DNA of 64,000 bases from Gnetum montanum (GCA_015680685.1 MNCI01007695.1:111275-175274), one strand, 5' to 3'; counted from the stretch's first letter, positions 1 to 11,898 are shown. Numbers and translations are program-made. The notes: generated by a model from the letters alone, not told the origin.

Positions 1-95
1 GAAAAGCCCTTAAACTAACACATGGCCCAGAATGGCCTGAAACTACTAGCATGGACCACCATGGCCTAAAACTAGCAATTGTTATGGCCTAGTCA
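1..95 (+). repeat. TAAACTAGCA 30-bp repeat array (E copy)
   Basis: Three degenerate units read '...atggcctaaaactagcaa...'. They match the arrays next to the antisense gene in elements A (15815-16105) and B (32925-33207). The array probably continues beyond the left edge. Confidence 0.7.
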
Positions 96-289
96 CATTA
101 AATTCATAGCATTATTAGCATCAAAACACTTAGCAAATAAATTCAAAAGTCTTACACATCATGAACTCCATATGTCAAAATATCCATCACATTTCATAAA
201 AATAATAGTACATAGCATGGTCATTTGTGCCATGTGATAAAATACACAAAAATGCAAAAATGCCCAATAGTAGGGCTACATTAGGATAT

Positions 290-620
290 GCTCAACCAGT
301 GGTACTAGGTGGGGTGGAGGTCCTTATTCATCCGTTGCACTGGTAGGGCCTACAACATTGCCTAGTGCTTGTCAACAATACAACAGCAATAAAATAGTGA
401 ACCTGTAAGCAAATGTACAATATACAAATTAACATAAAAAACTAACATGAGAGGGTCTTGAATTACTCATGTCTAGAGGCAAAATATTAAGGCCTTCTTC
501 TAAGTGTTTGAGGATCTTGACCTCAGATAGCCATGTCTAGTCCTCCTGGCCAAAGTCAATCGCTGCAAGGGTCTTGCCTTTGTCCATGGTGGTTCTGTTG
601 GCACATTTTGGCAATTTCAT
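290..620 (-). pseudogene. Possible last exons of the element E antisense gene
   Basis: By position this stretch should hold the 3' end of the minus-strand gene, next to the 30-bp repeats as in B (33450-33670) and A (16440-16660). A short similarity ('aaggccttctt..aa.tg') to A around 16655-16680 supports this. The reading frame is not clear and the assignment rests mostly on layout. Confidence 0.3.
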
Positions 621-730
621 GGAACAATAGCCAAGTCATATTTATACAACATCATCACCAATTCTCTAAAATACCAAGAGCAGTAGAATTCTGAAAATTA
701 TGCTCATTAATAGCTTTTTAACTAGTTTTT

Positions 731-970
731 TTTGTTGGAGAATGGGTATCAGTGAAAGGAGATGTTTACAGGTTCGGGGTGGTCACTTTGGAGGTCATGA
801 CCAGAATGAAACCCACTGATGAGATTTTTTCTAGTTATCCAAATTTATCAAAGTGGATCTCCATGTCTCTAGAGAAAAATTTGGCACAAGAAAGAAGAGA
901 AAAAGTGAAGGATATAATGGCCAAAAGTAGAGACACTTGCTCTATTGAACTAGGAGATGACTATATTTGA
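731..970 (+). pseudogene. LRR receptor-like kinase fragment
   Basis: About 77 codons encode the kinase C-lobe segment typical of plant LRR receptor kinases. The frame contains GDVYRFGVVTLEVMT followed by KPTDEIF and a Leu-Ser-Lys-Trp motif. This equals subdomain IX (D-V-Y-S-F-G-V) and the 'RPTDEMF...L..W' stretch of FLS2/EFR/Xa21-type kinases. The usual Ser after DVY is Arg. No catalytic loop, leucine-rich repeats or transmembrane part is present. A T-rich run (724-736) lies just before the frame, so the piece may start near an old intron acceptor. A TGA stop ends it. It lies in foreign DNA inside element E and is probably a captured or stranded gene fragment. Confidence 0.6.
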
Positions 971-2270
971 ACTAAGATATGTGGCTATCACGAAAGTAGT
1001 TGCAGAAATGCAATAGTAAATGGAAGAGTGCTTAAGGGATTCATTTAGGGTTCCAACAACTACATGGGCACCTGCATTAGCAGCAGCAGGATTGGCCAAC
1101 CATTCTAGTGCTAGGTCATCCTGTGACTACCCCAACAAAAATCAATGTTGAACGCTGGCGTGGCTAGTGAGCATGCCTCCATGGCAGTCCCGCAGCACAA
1201 AATACCTATGGAATGGATTCCATCTAGATATTTATTAAGGGGTATCCATTCTCTTATTTGTTCTTCCGAGAGCACCTATGCAAAGGAAGATGTTTCGAAT
1301 TATTCCAGAAACAGAAGCCAAAGAGTCACATCAAATCATGTCACCAATGAGCTACCTCGTGTAGTTGCAAATGAAAACCCTTACAAATCATTTGCTGCTT
1401 CAGCACTCTTTTCTGGGCGATTTTGGGCTCCTTGCAGAGCCTATGGAAGCAACAACATTGAATCATGGCATGTAGCCACTTGAATCATGTGGCTCCTATG
1501 TGTGAATGCTAACACCTGCTCCATTGGTTTTTTATACAGAAATTGGATATTGAAATCATTGTCCCTTCTGCTGATTATCAAGTTTCTTTTGTTGTTTTTT
1601 CTAACCAACAATTTTTGAGTATTGGGCCTTCCAAGAAGCTACACTACAACTGCCTCTATCACAGTCGCAAAATGATCCTGATGTTGATTCAAAATTCAAG
1701 TTATTAACGGCGGTAGCAAGCAAGTTACAACAATAATGGAGCCTCATTCTTTAGAGAATTCCCCGTTTCTTGCTCAAGAAGTTTCCATCAAGGGTTATTA
1801 GGACATCTCAGGTCTTGCTGCAATCTAGAACCAACAAGAGATCTGGCCACCAAAAAGTTTTCCAAGGCAAGACTATGACAGCAAAAAAGAAAAAGTAGGA
1901 ACCTGGACTTACCAATGGCGTCTTCATGCTAAACCTGAACTGCAATAACCACCACACAAATTACATAATGGCAAGCAATGCTATGTGTTGACACTATACA
2001 CTATATACTATCTACATGATGAAACTATAATTAAATTATATATTATCTACATAACATGACACTCGTTTTGTGTTAAAAACATGAGAGCGCAACTCCATTT
2101 ATGCATTCAGTTGTTCACACTTACATATATATTCATATATTAACCCATTCATGTATGCATCAATTCCATGGTTATCATCTCTACTACTATGATGTAAATA
2201 ACAATAAAATATTTTATGATTTAAAAAGCGAATTTGTGCAACAATTGTTCAAAGTCCCATGTGAATTAAA
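971..2270. other. Unassigned sequence after the kinase fragment
   Basis: The longest open frame is at 1145-1483 (+), about 112 codons. It has no motif I recognise and looks chance-like in composition. No RNA gene, LTR end or repeat is evident here. The stretch may be part of the same captured genomic segment as the kinase fragment. Confidence 0.4.
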
Positions 2271-2271
2271 C

Positions 2272-2480
2272 ACTTGTCAATTGAAATGGCGGTTATAACC
2301 ACCACAAAGGCCACTTGTCAACTAGAACCTCTTTATCTCCACAATGGCCACTTGTCAACTAAATGGGCCACTTGTCAACTAAATGGGACACTTATCAACT
2401 ACAACATTTTTATCTCCATGGTGACCACTTGGCAACTGAATGAAGAGACTTGGCAACTGAATGAGGACACTTGTCACCCA
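2272..2480 (+). repeat. About eight copies of a 20-21 bp unit GGCCACTTGTCAACTAAATG
   Basis: Units begin near 2272, 2309, 2346, 2367, 2387, 2423, 2445 and 2465 and all carry CACTTGTCAACT or a close variant. Each has an E-box-like CACTTG core. The array lies 80-280 bases upstream of a TATA box and is bracketed by two GGTTATAACC palindromes, as expected for U3 enhancer repeats of an LTR. Confidence 0.75.
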
Positions 2481-3480
2481 TAGCTTTTTCATCTCTATGG
2501 TGGTTATAACCACCGAAGATATTTTGTAACTTACCTACCTACCTTTGAACCCTATAAAAAGGCTTCAGGGGTCAAAGAGGGAACACAAACTTGGGAGCTC
2601 TCACTTGGAGTCACACATTGTGAAAGATTACTTGTTAAAGAAAAGATTTTAGCCTCTTTGTCATAGTCCTGTGAGTTATGTTTTTGTTTTTTATTTTGTT
2701 TAAATTGTTTAGCTAGTGGTTTAGATAGTATCATCCTTGGCAAGTAATTTTTGGATTTTTAGATTGCTCTTATTATTCTTGTTGCCCGATAGAAAATTTC
2801 TATTAAAATTTTGCCATAGAAGTGCTTGTGTTTGAAAGCCTTAAGAGCATTTTAGTAGTAAATTTGGTTATTGTGCAACGTATAAGAACCGCTATTAGGA
2901 TTTTTGTAAGAGAGCCTTTGCTTGTAGTCATGTCGTTGAATGATTCAATAGTCAAGAGGGTTTAGAAAATCTTTGGTATTGTGATGGGACTAGAATAGCT
3001 TCTTTTTATCTCCATGGTATTTCAATTAGAAATTGTCAAGTCTTTTAAAGGTTCTGTTGAATGCAATTGTTGACATCCATTATCTAGCCAAAATGGAGTC
3101 TCGTACATGGTAGTTTACCCAGCAATTTTTGGTAGCATAGTAGGATTGTCTTGAAAAAATTGCTTATTTGAGCCTTGGAAATTTGAATACTTCGTAGATA
3201 TTGAATTTGGGATAGCTTTATTACGAAGTGTTTACTCGTTTCATTTTACCTTGTTTAAACATTTGAGGTCTACAAAAATCTACTTTCTTTTCTATCTATT
3301 TCCATTGAATTTTGCTCTATTTCTAGTTTTCTTGTGGAACTATCTCTTTCTCTGGGGAAAATTAGAAGTAGATTCATGGAGGCCATTGAACAAAATAGGA
3401 ACTCTCAACAACTCACAGTACTTGGAAAAGTTGGCTGAATCTCTTTAAGATAAGTCATTTGTAGTTTACACATAATGCAA
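2480..3480 (+). promoter_or_regulatory. LTR-like promoter: TATA box and downstream R/U5-like sequence
   Basis: CCCTATAAAAAGG is at 2550-2562, about 36 bases after the perfect 16-base palindrome GGTGGTTATAACCACC (2499-2514). Repeats upstream, a TATA box and roughly 900 bases of non-coding AT-rich sequence downstream suggest a solo or partial LTR inserted in element E. I could not find the TG/CA ends, a target duplication or a second copy, so the class is unproven. Confidence 0.45.
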
Positions 3481-3735
3481 CTGTTTCATTTTACACAACT
3501 GCACGCCGCAACAGCACACACACATACTCACGTTAACGACTAAGTCTATTTGGAGGTATTTGGGCCTTGGTGTTGCCAGAGACCAGCAAGCACCTAAACC
3601 CTGTTCGAGGACACTCGTTGGTGGTCGTGTCCCAAATGGTCGCCAACAGGTTCATGCAAGTAACTCCATGGAAAATTTAGTAGATGAAGCCTCTCCTGAG
3701 GATGTAACAATTTTCCTCTCTAGAGAGCCATTCAC
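3481..3735. other. Unassigned 255-base stretch before the antisense gene resumes
   Basis: An open frame at 3560-3745 (+) includes 'RVPNGRQQV' and 'PEDVTIFLSREPFT' but matches no family I know. It may be the end of the foreign segment inserted in element E. Confidence 0.25.
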
Positions 3736-6700
3736 CATGATATGATGTGTAAACAATTTGTAGGCCTATCTCTCACCAATTTCCATAAGGAACATCTCAA
3801 AGCAATGACGTTGGACAAATTCTTCCTTGAGTTGCTAAAAAAATGAATCCCTCTCATGCTTATAGTGGTGTTTGTGGTTCTTTTGTGTGTACCCCCACTT
3901 GCATACCTTAGCACTAAAATTATTCCATTCCTAGTTCTTGTGGACAAGCAGATCCATCTGTAACCATTGCTTAATGATCTCCTAGGTGGTCTTGTTCTTA
4001 CCCCAAATGACTGACTAGTACCTATCATAATTGATCTCTACAGTTCACTAGGTACTATCTTTCCATGACTGAGCTACCAGGAAATCATATTGAGATTAAA
4101 GGTCCTCAATCTTTGTGTCTTGGCTCATCACTCTCTCCTAAAGTTCATGAACTTGCTTTCATAGGTGCTTGTTTGAACACTTGTAGACCCATAACACTTT
4201 CACACGGAAAAGTGCATACTTGCTGACTACCTCATACACACAATGAGGTACCTGCTCCACTTTAGGAGGGTATTTGGGGATGGAATCTACTTTGGCCACC
4301 CTACTTGGATCCTAGAGAAGCTTAGAACCTATTGACATATAGCATGCAAAACACCTTAGATATAGAATAAGTAGCATTAGATGCATATCAAGCTCAAGAT
4401 CTACCTACTGTAGGTGATCAACCATGTCCTTAACAATGCATTCCATAAAGGCAAACTTCTTTGCCATTTCTACCCATGACTTCATGCAATAGGTAGATGT
4501 AGATAGTTGACCACTAGCAGGCTCATCTGGGGCTATAACACAACAATGCAATAAGCAAAAATTAAATATCGAAGGATACAAGAGCAAAAGAGTAATGATA
4601 GATGGCAATCTAAGGCACTCACCTAGCAAGCCCTCAAGTGTGAGAGAAGGGGGTTCTTCCAATTGCACACCATCAAAGAGGTTGGAAAAATCACCCATAT
4701 CAAGATGGAATAGCCCCTCCACCTCCAACTATTGGAGGGTCTCTATGGCCTTGTGTAGCTCCTCCCTATGTGCTTCCACCTCCTCAGCTTGAGGAGGGGC
4801 CACCTCTGCTACTGCTACCATTGCTACTTTAGCAACCCTCTCTCCTAATTTTCAAACATAACATTTTAGCATTATCATAACATAGAAAAAAACATAAAAA
4901 ATAAAAAATGAAGGCATCTAGCAATATATGTATACTAACCTGTGACATCTATGTGCAAGCTAGGGATCTTAAGGTGGATCTTCTTGATGCTTGCTCATCC
5001 AACCTTAGGAGTAGCCTCTTCTATTAGGTGTGGCCTCTTGATTCTCACCTTGGATGGCCCCACTATTTCCACAATATAGTGGTTGGACTTGTTTACATCC
5101 CCAATAATAATTGGGGGACACTTGCCCACATTGTTACAAAAATAATGTAATTTCCCCAAGAGACCTTCGGTTGTCACCAAGTACAACTCATCGATCCCTT
5201 CTGGGGGGTCCTATGAGCGAATTGTTATGAACATGTGCTTAACCCAAGGCTTTAATAGTTTCTCAAAATCTTACACAATCCATTGCCTGCTATCTCAAAC
5301 CACTAAGAGCTTTATGAATCTTCTTATATACCCTATGAAAAATACAAATTGTATGTGGGACCTCACATGGAGGTTGAAGTGTAAGTTAGTGATCTCTGTG
5401 TGTAGGCTAGTGGTGATATAGGAGGCCTAGTTGAACACTGTACACTCCTGCAACACTTCCTTCATCACCTGTTCCTACTTCACCCCAAGGATCTTTCCTT
5501 GGAAGAGAAACTTTGGGAAGGAATCGATGTAAACCTCATGCACATGTACATATTTAACTAGGATTCCTTTGTAAGATCAAGTGGCCTACAACTAGTCCTT
5601 GATCTCTCCTTTGCATTCCACCTTCCTATTGGTCTTATCAACAGCCAATGGGCCATCAGTGGAAAGGCTAAAGAGGTCAATGAAAAAGGCCTTGTTGAGA
5701 TCTAGGATTACCCTCACACCGCATACACAAGTAATGAAGTGATGGACATTGCTACCAAAGGAGTCTATGATGGTAACTATTTTAGCCACAGGAATACTTA
5801 GGCTAAGGATCAAAAATAAGTCCATCAACCTAGCATGTATGAGTCAATTGGTCAACAGCTTTGAGGCCTTATGGCACAACCAATGCTACATCCCCACATC
5901 ACCATATTTCATGATGATGGTGGCCTCAGTGCAGCATATGGTGACCACTACCACCTCTCCTAAAGAAACTACAACTGTAACAAAGGAAAATGAAACATTA
6001 ATATCATGTAAGGGAAAAATGAAAACCAACAAGCATATGTGAGTGAGCATGAGAGCCAAAATAGTAAATGCTTACATGGAACAAATGGTGTGTGAGATGG
6101 AGGTGGTGGAGCAAGAATCTCCTCTAGGTTAAGCTCACCACTAGCCCACTCCTCATTAAGCCAATCATGGACCTTGCACTACTCAAATGCCCCTGGATAT
6201 TGAGTAGGATAATCCCTTAGATCAGCTCTAAATTTCTCAAGGATAGCCTCTCAAACATTCAAACTAGAGGAGAACACCTCTAGGGTGGTACAAGTCAAGG
6301 CAAGAGCCTCTTCCTTATTATGGAGACCTTGGTCCTCAACTCTAAATCTGGCATTAGGCATGAGTAGTTAGCAAACTTGCATGAGCTAGTGGCAAAGAAT
6401 AGAATGCAAAAATCATAAGAGCATTTACCCTTCAATGCAATATACCATTCTAGGTCAATTCTAGAATGAGGTGTGCATATGTAGAGCAACAAAGAGGGTG
6501 TTTCTTTTATTGTAGAAAGAGAACTTTAGCATTTGCCAAATCTTGCATAAGGGTTGAGAACTCCTAGGGCCTCTACTTAAACCACTTACTTTGTCATCAC
6601 TAGTAGTGGGCTCATCAAACATGAACCTCAATATGTCCTAGTTAGCCCTAGGTAGCAATGTCTCAGTGATGACAATCGTAGCCTCCATCGCTAAGTGTGA

Positions 6701-6890
6701 CCACATCATCATATTAAAGTGTTGCAACAGGAATGCCATGAACTTGCATGTCCCTAGCTAGAGTCACACTACCTGTTAACCCACCTGCATGTCTAGAGCA
6801 AGCATGTTGGCCACAGGCTTGCTCATGCAGTAGAGAATGCTAATGAGCTCCACAACAACTAGGATTGGTTTTAACAACACTTTGTAATTA
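3736..6890 (-). pseudogene. Element E antisense gene (minus-strand, multi-exon)
   Basis: Minus-strand segments match those in A and B. From the 5' side (right): a segment like 'LLKPILVVVEL..ILYC' (about 6880-6800), a segment ending WSHLAMEATIVITETLLP (about 6740-6650), then 'IIDSFGSNVHHFITCV' followed by 'LFSLSTDGPLAVD' (about 5770-5630), then C-terminal parts to 3740. Splice donors on the minus strand are at 6075 (GTAAGC), 4939 (GTTAGT) and 4622 (GTGAGT); the last two sit at the same places as donors in B and A. Many frameshifts and stops make it dead. The middle segment recalls the 'putative plant transposon protein' type found in plant repeats, but this is a weak match. Confidence 0.6.
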
Positions 6891-6959
6891 CAAAAAATCA
6901 ATGAACAAAGCATTGGTATATACTAGATGAAAAATTTGGCAAAAATATTAAATTAAATT

Positions 6960-8270
6960 TAGAAAAATTAGTATAACATGACATAGGTTAGCAAATATAT
7001 TTTCTTATTAAGAAAATTCCTAGTGAGTTAATGATTCATGTTGTTGAGAGTAAGCTTGAAGGATTGGTAACCAAATGGTGGGACAAGGAATATCTCAAAT
7101 ACTTTAAAGAACATGGAAAGCATATCGAGAATTAGCAACTCTGGAAATTCATGCTAAACCAAAGGTTTAAGAAGACATCCTTTCATCATGAAGACATCAA
7201 GAAGTTGAAATTTGTTAGACAAGGAGATTAAAAGGTAAAATATTTTTATGTTGAATGTTTCAAAGTTGTGAAAAAGGTTGATGAAGCCTATGATCTTGCT
7301 CTTAAGGTTGAAATGAAAATCCAAAATTATGGCTTAAATAAGAACATAGATCACAAGAAAATAGATGAGAAAGACATAGCTCACAAGTCAAGGAAATAAT
7401 ATGAAGATGGTGAAGATGAGTCAAAGAAGAAGGAGAGGGAGTCTAATTTTCCTAGAAGGGGAAGAAGAAGGGAATGATCTTCAAGAGGTAATGATATATG
7501 TTGTAATTACAATGAATCAATTCATAAATAATGGGACAATACAAAGCCAAAGAAGAATATCTCTAACGATAAGAAAATTTAAACTATTCAAGAAGATGAA
7601 CCTAAAACTTCAAAGAAGGTATGTGAACATGATTCTTCATACATTGTTGATCAAAGTGAGTTGAATAGTTGTACTTTTGTTATGTATGTTAGTGCCAATG
7701 AAGATGTTATGAGGAAGAGTTTAATTAGAAGTCATTTTGATGTTAAATGTCATTGTCTGAGTGTGCTCATTGATGGTGGAGCATAAGAAAATCTGATTTC
7801 TATCAGATTATGAATTCATTTCATTTAGTTATAATTCCTTATCCTAATCCATACAAAGTGCATTGGTTAATGAAGAATCATTATAAGCAAGGCTAGGAAC
7901 AATGCCTTATTAAATTTTTCATTGCATATTTGCATGATTAAATTCTTTGTGATGTATTGCCTATTGATTATTCATATCTCAGATTTGGTATACCATGGAA
8001 GTATGATAATAAGGCTATCTTTCATGGAGAAAATAATAGTTGGATTGTGAGGAAAGGTAATCATAAGTTTAGGTTTTTGTCCACTATTGTCAATAGTGAG
8101 GTTGGTAACTTGAATTCTCTATTGATGCTTCCTAGTTGTAAGGAGATTATAAAGGTGAATGTTATTTGTAATGGTGAAATTTTCTTTGATGCTGAAGAGA
8201 ATGTATTTAATATGAATGCTATTCTTGATTGTGTGGAGATGCATATGATTGAGAAAAATTTTATTTGTAC
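6960..8270 (+). pseudogene. Family C Ty3/gypsy gag C-terminus and protease
   Basis: Gag is recognisable from 'VTKWWDKEYLKYFKEHG' and later 'VKKVDEAYDLALKVE', typical of Retrotrans_gag in plant Ty3/gypsy elements. A decayed zinc-knuckle region follows (about 7480-7540) with only part of its Cys residues. Protease appears as 'VLIDGGA' with a stop (about 7767-7790), then 'CDVLPIDYSYLRFGIPWKYD' (about 7950-8010) and the following 'AIFHGENNSW' stretch seen after the protease core in these elements. Several stops interrupt it. RT, RNase H and integrase are missing. A diverged inverted copy of the gag part is at 49922-50720. Confidence 0.75.
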
Positions 8271-8762
8271 AAATATTAAATATTGGGTGTTGATGGTAGT
8301 AGCATATTGGTTACTACTTTTGGGCACTTGTGTAAGTATTAGGCTAAAATTTGTATTGGAAAGGAGATGTTGGAGGAATAAGGAAGATCAATTGGTAGCA
8401 AGTGAAGAAATGTCATTGGTATTTGGGCATAGGGCAAGGAGGCCTACTTCATGGATTGATGTTAAAAATTATATGTCCAACATCTTGTGTCACTTTTATG
8501 TAGGTTTGAGTCACCATGGGGATGTAAGGGAAGCATTCCAAGAATATTCTCAAATGAAGAAAGCATGGTGGGCCATGAGGACAAGCCTCCATGAGTAAGG
8601 AAAGCTCAAAACCAAAACCTCAAATGATACCCATTCTCATGTTTCTAATGCATTTAGTCTTGATTGTTATGTTAAGTGTGATGGCCTTAAGTCATGTAGG
8701 CATGGTGCCTTTAAGCTTGTGAAATATCATTAAGCATAATATTTTTAAAGGTAGGAGAGATA
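8271..8762 (+). other. Family C remnant without recognised domain
   Basis: The frame holding the protease tail stays open to 8598 but the last 85 codons match nothing I know. A deletion probably joined the protease to 3' untranslated sequence. A purine run (TAAAGGTAGGAGAGATAATG, about 8746-8765) just before a possible LTR start could be a polypurine tract. Confidence 0.35.
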
Positions 8763-8906
8763 ATGAAGACATCACCCAACCCTTATGTAATACTCAATAT
8801 ATTTTATATGTGTGTGTGTTTTTTGTATGTGTCTTCTTGTGTTGACTTTTGATAATGATTCTAGGTTGTTTTGGCATGTTTGGGGGTATTTTGGACTCAT
8901 GTTAAT
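8763..8906 (+). repeat. Left part of the LTR interrupted by element A
   Basis: The sequence begins 'TGAAGACATCACCCAACCC' after a purine-rich run and is cut at 8906 by the insertion of A. Its likely continuation is 49362-49921, beyond A, which holds a TATA box. Together they would make an LTR of about 700 bases. This joining is inferred from A's target duplication; there is no second LTR copy to confirm it. Confidence 0.4.
8902..8906. repeat. Target site duplication TTAAT, left (element A)
   Basis: TTAAT directly precedes the TG of the 5' LTR at 8907 and is repeated at 49357-49361 directly after the CA of the 3' LTR. Five bases is the normal duplication length for Ty3/gypsy integrases. Confidence 0.9.
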
Positions 8907-10582
8907 TGAAACACCACAAAAATTTTCATGTTATAACCAATCTTCATCATGTAGCTTTCACCCCATGAAGCATAAGGCAAAACTTCATTGTAAATGTGAA
9001 ACTTGTAATCCACAATGGGTACTTTCACATACTTTATACTTTTGGCACTTGAAAATGCCTCATAAGTGGTCAAAGCCTCATTCCCCAAGTGAAAAAAGTT
9101 ACCTAGTGTCTATATTTGGGCANNNNNNNNNNNNNNNNNNNNNNNNNNNNNNNNNNNNNNNNNNNNNGAATGCAGGGGGAGGCAAAGGGAGAGGATAGGG
9201 TCAAAATACCTTTTGGAATTCCAACAAAGGTAATTTGATGGGTTTTATGTGGAGGGGGTGCATACATTTATCTATGCCAGGAGAACATGCATGTGGGTAG
9301 ATCTCACCTACCCCTAGTGTGAAAGGGTGGGGGTTTTGGCAACTTTCCCCCCTTCAAAATGGAGATCACATGCATAACCTAGAAACTTTCCCCCTCAATG
9401 AGGAAGTTTCCCCTAGCCTTGAAAGTCCCACTCCCACCCCCCCAACCGCACCCCCCCACCCAGCATGAAATTTTTCCCCTAGCCTAGATTCTCCTACCCC
9501 AATGTGGAAAATTCATTTCCCCAATGTGGAAGCTACAAAAGTAAAAATTCATCACTTCATCACTTCAATGTTGATGAGTCACTTCAAGAAGCATGGTTGA
9601 GAGCTCAGCATGGAAGATGTGCCCCAATCACTATTTATAGTAAAAGGAATGGCCATGGGGGGTTTACTATGTATGGTAACGTCCACCCCCCTCCAAAACA
9701 AATTTGGGCATCCATCTCACCTAAATTTGAGGCCAAATTATAACCAATTATAGCAAAATATTCAGCCAAATTACAGCCAATTTGTAGCCCCATTTATGGC
9801 CCAAAGATCTTATAAAAGCTAGCCTCCAACACCATTTACAGGTTCAACAAATTTTTTTGGGCATACAAGCAATTTTGGTTGGAAGAATTTTTGGATGGTT
9901 TAATTCAACATTTTTTTAACAAGATTCAAAAAATTCAACCATTTTTTTAATTCAAGACTTTGGGCATTTTCAAGCACTCAAGAGCATTTATAGTTTTTCA
10001 TACTTGCACTCTCTTGAACTCCAGCATGGAAGCATTGTATCCTTGAGATTTGTGAATTTTTGGTCTCAACACCATACTTCTGGGATTTGCAAACCCAACA
10101 TGGAGTAATTTGACATCCAAATTTTCCACTTTCTCACCCCCTAGTAGTGGCCCAACTTGTAGATTTAAGATTATAGTAGTGAAGGAATGTTCAATAACAT
10201 CAAGAGTGGCTTAGCACTCGGATCGTGGAGTAGATCATGTTGGCTTCAATGGGCTTTAAACTCTTGCATAAGTGAATCCCTATTTTTGCTCATCCAAGCA
10301 CCATTTGTACATATTTCTCAAACTTATTCTTTATTTTACTTCTTAATAAAGTTTTGAGTTTTGAGTTTTTTATTCAAAAATAAATTCTATTTTCTATGCA
10401 TTATTCAAATGTTTTTATATTTCCACATTTTACATCTCATAAGTCCTTGGTTGATTTGCTAGATTGGCCAGGGCACCTCCAATTCCATTTCTCTTGCAAA
10501 GGCCCTAGGGATTTGAGGTTGGGGAATTGCTAAACTAAGGATCCTTACTTTATTTTCAATGTTTGAGGTTTTAAGGTTACAA
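8907..10582 (+). repeat. 5' LTR of element A
   Basis: It starts TGAAACACCACAAAAA and matches 47720-49356 throughout, apart from the gap of 45 N (9123-9167). TATA box TATAAAAG is at 9811-9818 and a polyadenylation signal AATAAA at 10345-10350, so U3 is about 9 kb positions 8907-9840 and R ends near 10370. The 3' edge is diverged; I place it at about 10582 by alignment with ...ATAACA of the 3' LTR. Confidence 0.9.
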
Positions 10583-10592
10583 TAGTTTTTCT

Positions 10593-10611
10593 TGTCACTA
10601 GAAGGAGGGCC
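10593..10611 (+). promoter_or_regulatory. Probable primer binding site (element A)
   Basis: TGTCACTAGAAGGAGGGCC follows the LTR and matches TAGCACTAGAAGGTGGGTC at the same place in element B. The common ancestor was probably TGGCACTAGAAGGAGGGCC, beginning with the TGG that pairs with a tRNA CCA end. I do not identify the tRNA. Confidence 0.5.
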
Positions 10612-11898
10612 TTTGCCTAAACTCTATTATTAGATTTGTTCTTTTCATAGCCATTTGCAAGCTTTTCCTTGATTTTTGCAACCAAAACCTTTGAAGAATC
10701 AATGTTGGTCTTTCGCATATTGTGATCAAAACTATAGTGTGAAAGTTGTAGGTGGTTGGGTTTTCGCTTTTCATAGCATTTGCTCTAAACTTTACAGCCC
10801 AAAGCCACCATTGATATTTTTTTTCCCCTATTATTTTTACAGCCAAAAATTTATTTTTCTAGCTTCTAGAAGTGGGTGGTTCAACTCTTTTGTGAGTTGG
10901 CGTTCCACCCCACTTTTCCAAGCTGAGAGAAGTAGCAATTGGCTAAAACTAGTTTTAGTGGAGAAACACCGACTTTCCAATTTGGTTTTTAGCCTTTTCC
11001 CCCCATCAACATTGAAGAAGTAGGTGTGAGATTTCCATTATATCACCCCTACCTTCTTTTCCCCCTTTGCCACACCTAGCATGGAAATAGTTGGGGGACT
11101 AGCATTGGTAAAGTTTAAAAACCAATCTAATGACTAGATATGCTTTTATTGCAAGTTAAAAGACCATTTCTAGTTTTTTAAAGCCAAAAATCCAAAGGAA
11201 TCCAATGCTACCTTTACCCCCTTGTAGCAGAAACCTTAGCGTGAAAGCTATAGGTGGTTTGGATGCTAGAATTTCACAACATTTGCTTTGAATTCCTAGA
11301 GCAAAGCTAGTGTGGAAGCGACAGGTGGTTTGGATGCTAGAATTTCACAACATTTGATATGAATTCCAAGAGAACAGCCAACATGGAAGCCTTAATAACC
11401 ATTTAATTTTTGTTTCCATATTCTTTGCCACTAAACTAATGTTGGTTTTCATAACAACCAAGTCTACTTTCCCCTCCTTTTAGGTAAATGTTAGCAGCTT
11501 GCCAAAACCATATTTGGAAACTCCCAAGTTTCCATTTTAGTCTTCAAACTTTCCCCCATCTCTCCAACTTTGGAATAAGAAGGTGTTAGATTTCCATTAT
11601 TTCATCCTTTTCTTTCCCCTTTCCCCCTCCTCCTCCCCACACCACGCCTCCCCCCCCTACCATACCCAACATAGAGGTAGTTGAGAGGCCAACTTGGATG
11701 AGGTTTGAAGCCAACATTTCCAATATTCCATTTATAGTAAAGGGTTAAACCCCCCTTATACCCCACTTACTAATTATAGTAAGTACATTAGTTTTTTTCA
11801 TTTTTATTTCCTCTAAGAGTTTTGAATTATGTTCACTAGTATTTACTCCTATTTTACCATTTATAGGCTATTCTTAAGAAATCCTCAGCACTATAGCC
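10612..11898 (+). repeat. Leader of element A with tandem duplications
   Basis: The untranslated leader carries three copies of a segment like 'GTGTGAAAGNTGTAGGTGGTT' (about 10737, 11232 and 11312). A longer block (about 10880-11125) recurs at about 11480-11725, including '..GTGTTAGATTTCCATTAT..' and C-rich runs. The repeat period is near 600 bases. No long coding frame is credible here. Confidence 0.6.

Larger units (their letters stand above)
1..6950 (+). mobile_element. Element E: truncated Tat-like Ty3/gypsy copy
   Basis: This is the remains of a third copy of the element type seen at 8907 and 26813, cut by the window edge on the left and replaced by family C sequence on the right at about 6950. 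What survives is a block of the 30-bp TAAACTAGCA repeats (1-95) and the minus-strand gene that A and B carry between protease and RT. No LTR, gag or pol of this copy lies in the window. Orientation is inferred from the order repeats then antisense gene, as in A and B. A foreign segment of about 3 kb (roughly 640-3730) interrupts it. Confidence 0.6.

Noticed and set aside
1145-1483. 112-codon open frame as a gene
   Set aside because: No motif, no support from neighbours, and composition like random sequence; kept only as unassigned DNA.
7957-8598. 213-codon open frame as one intact gene
   Set aside because: Its first third is the tail of a gypsy protease; the rest matches nothing and follows a probable deletion.
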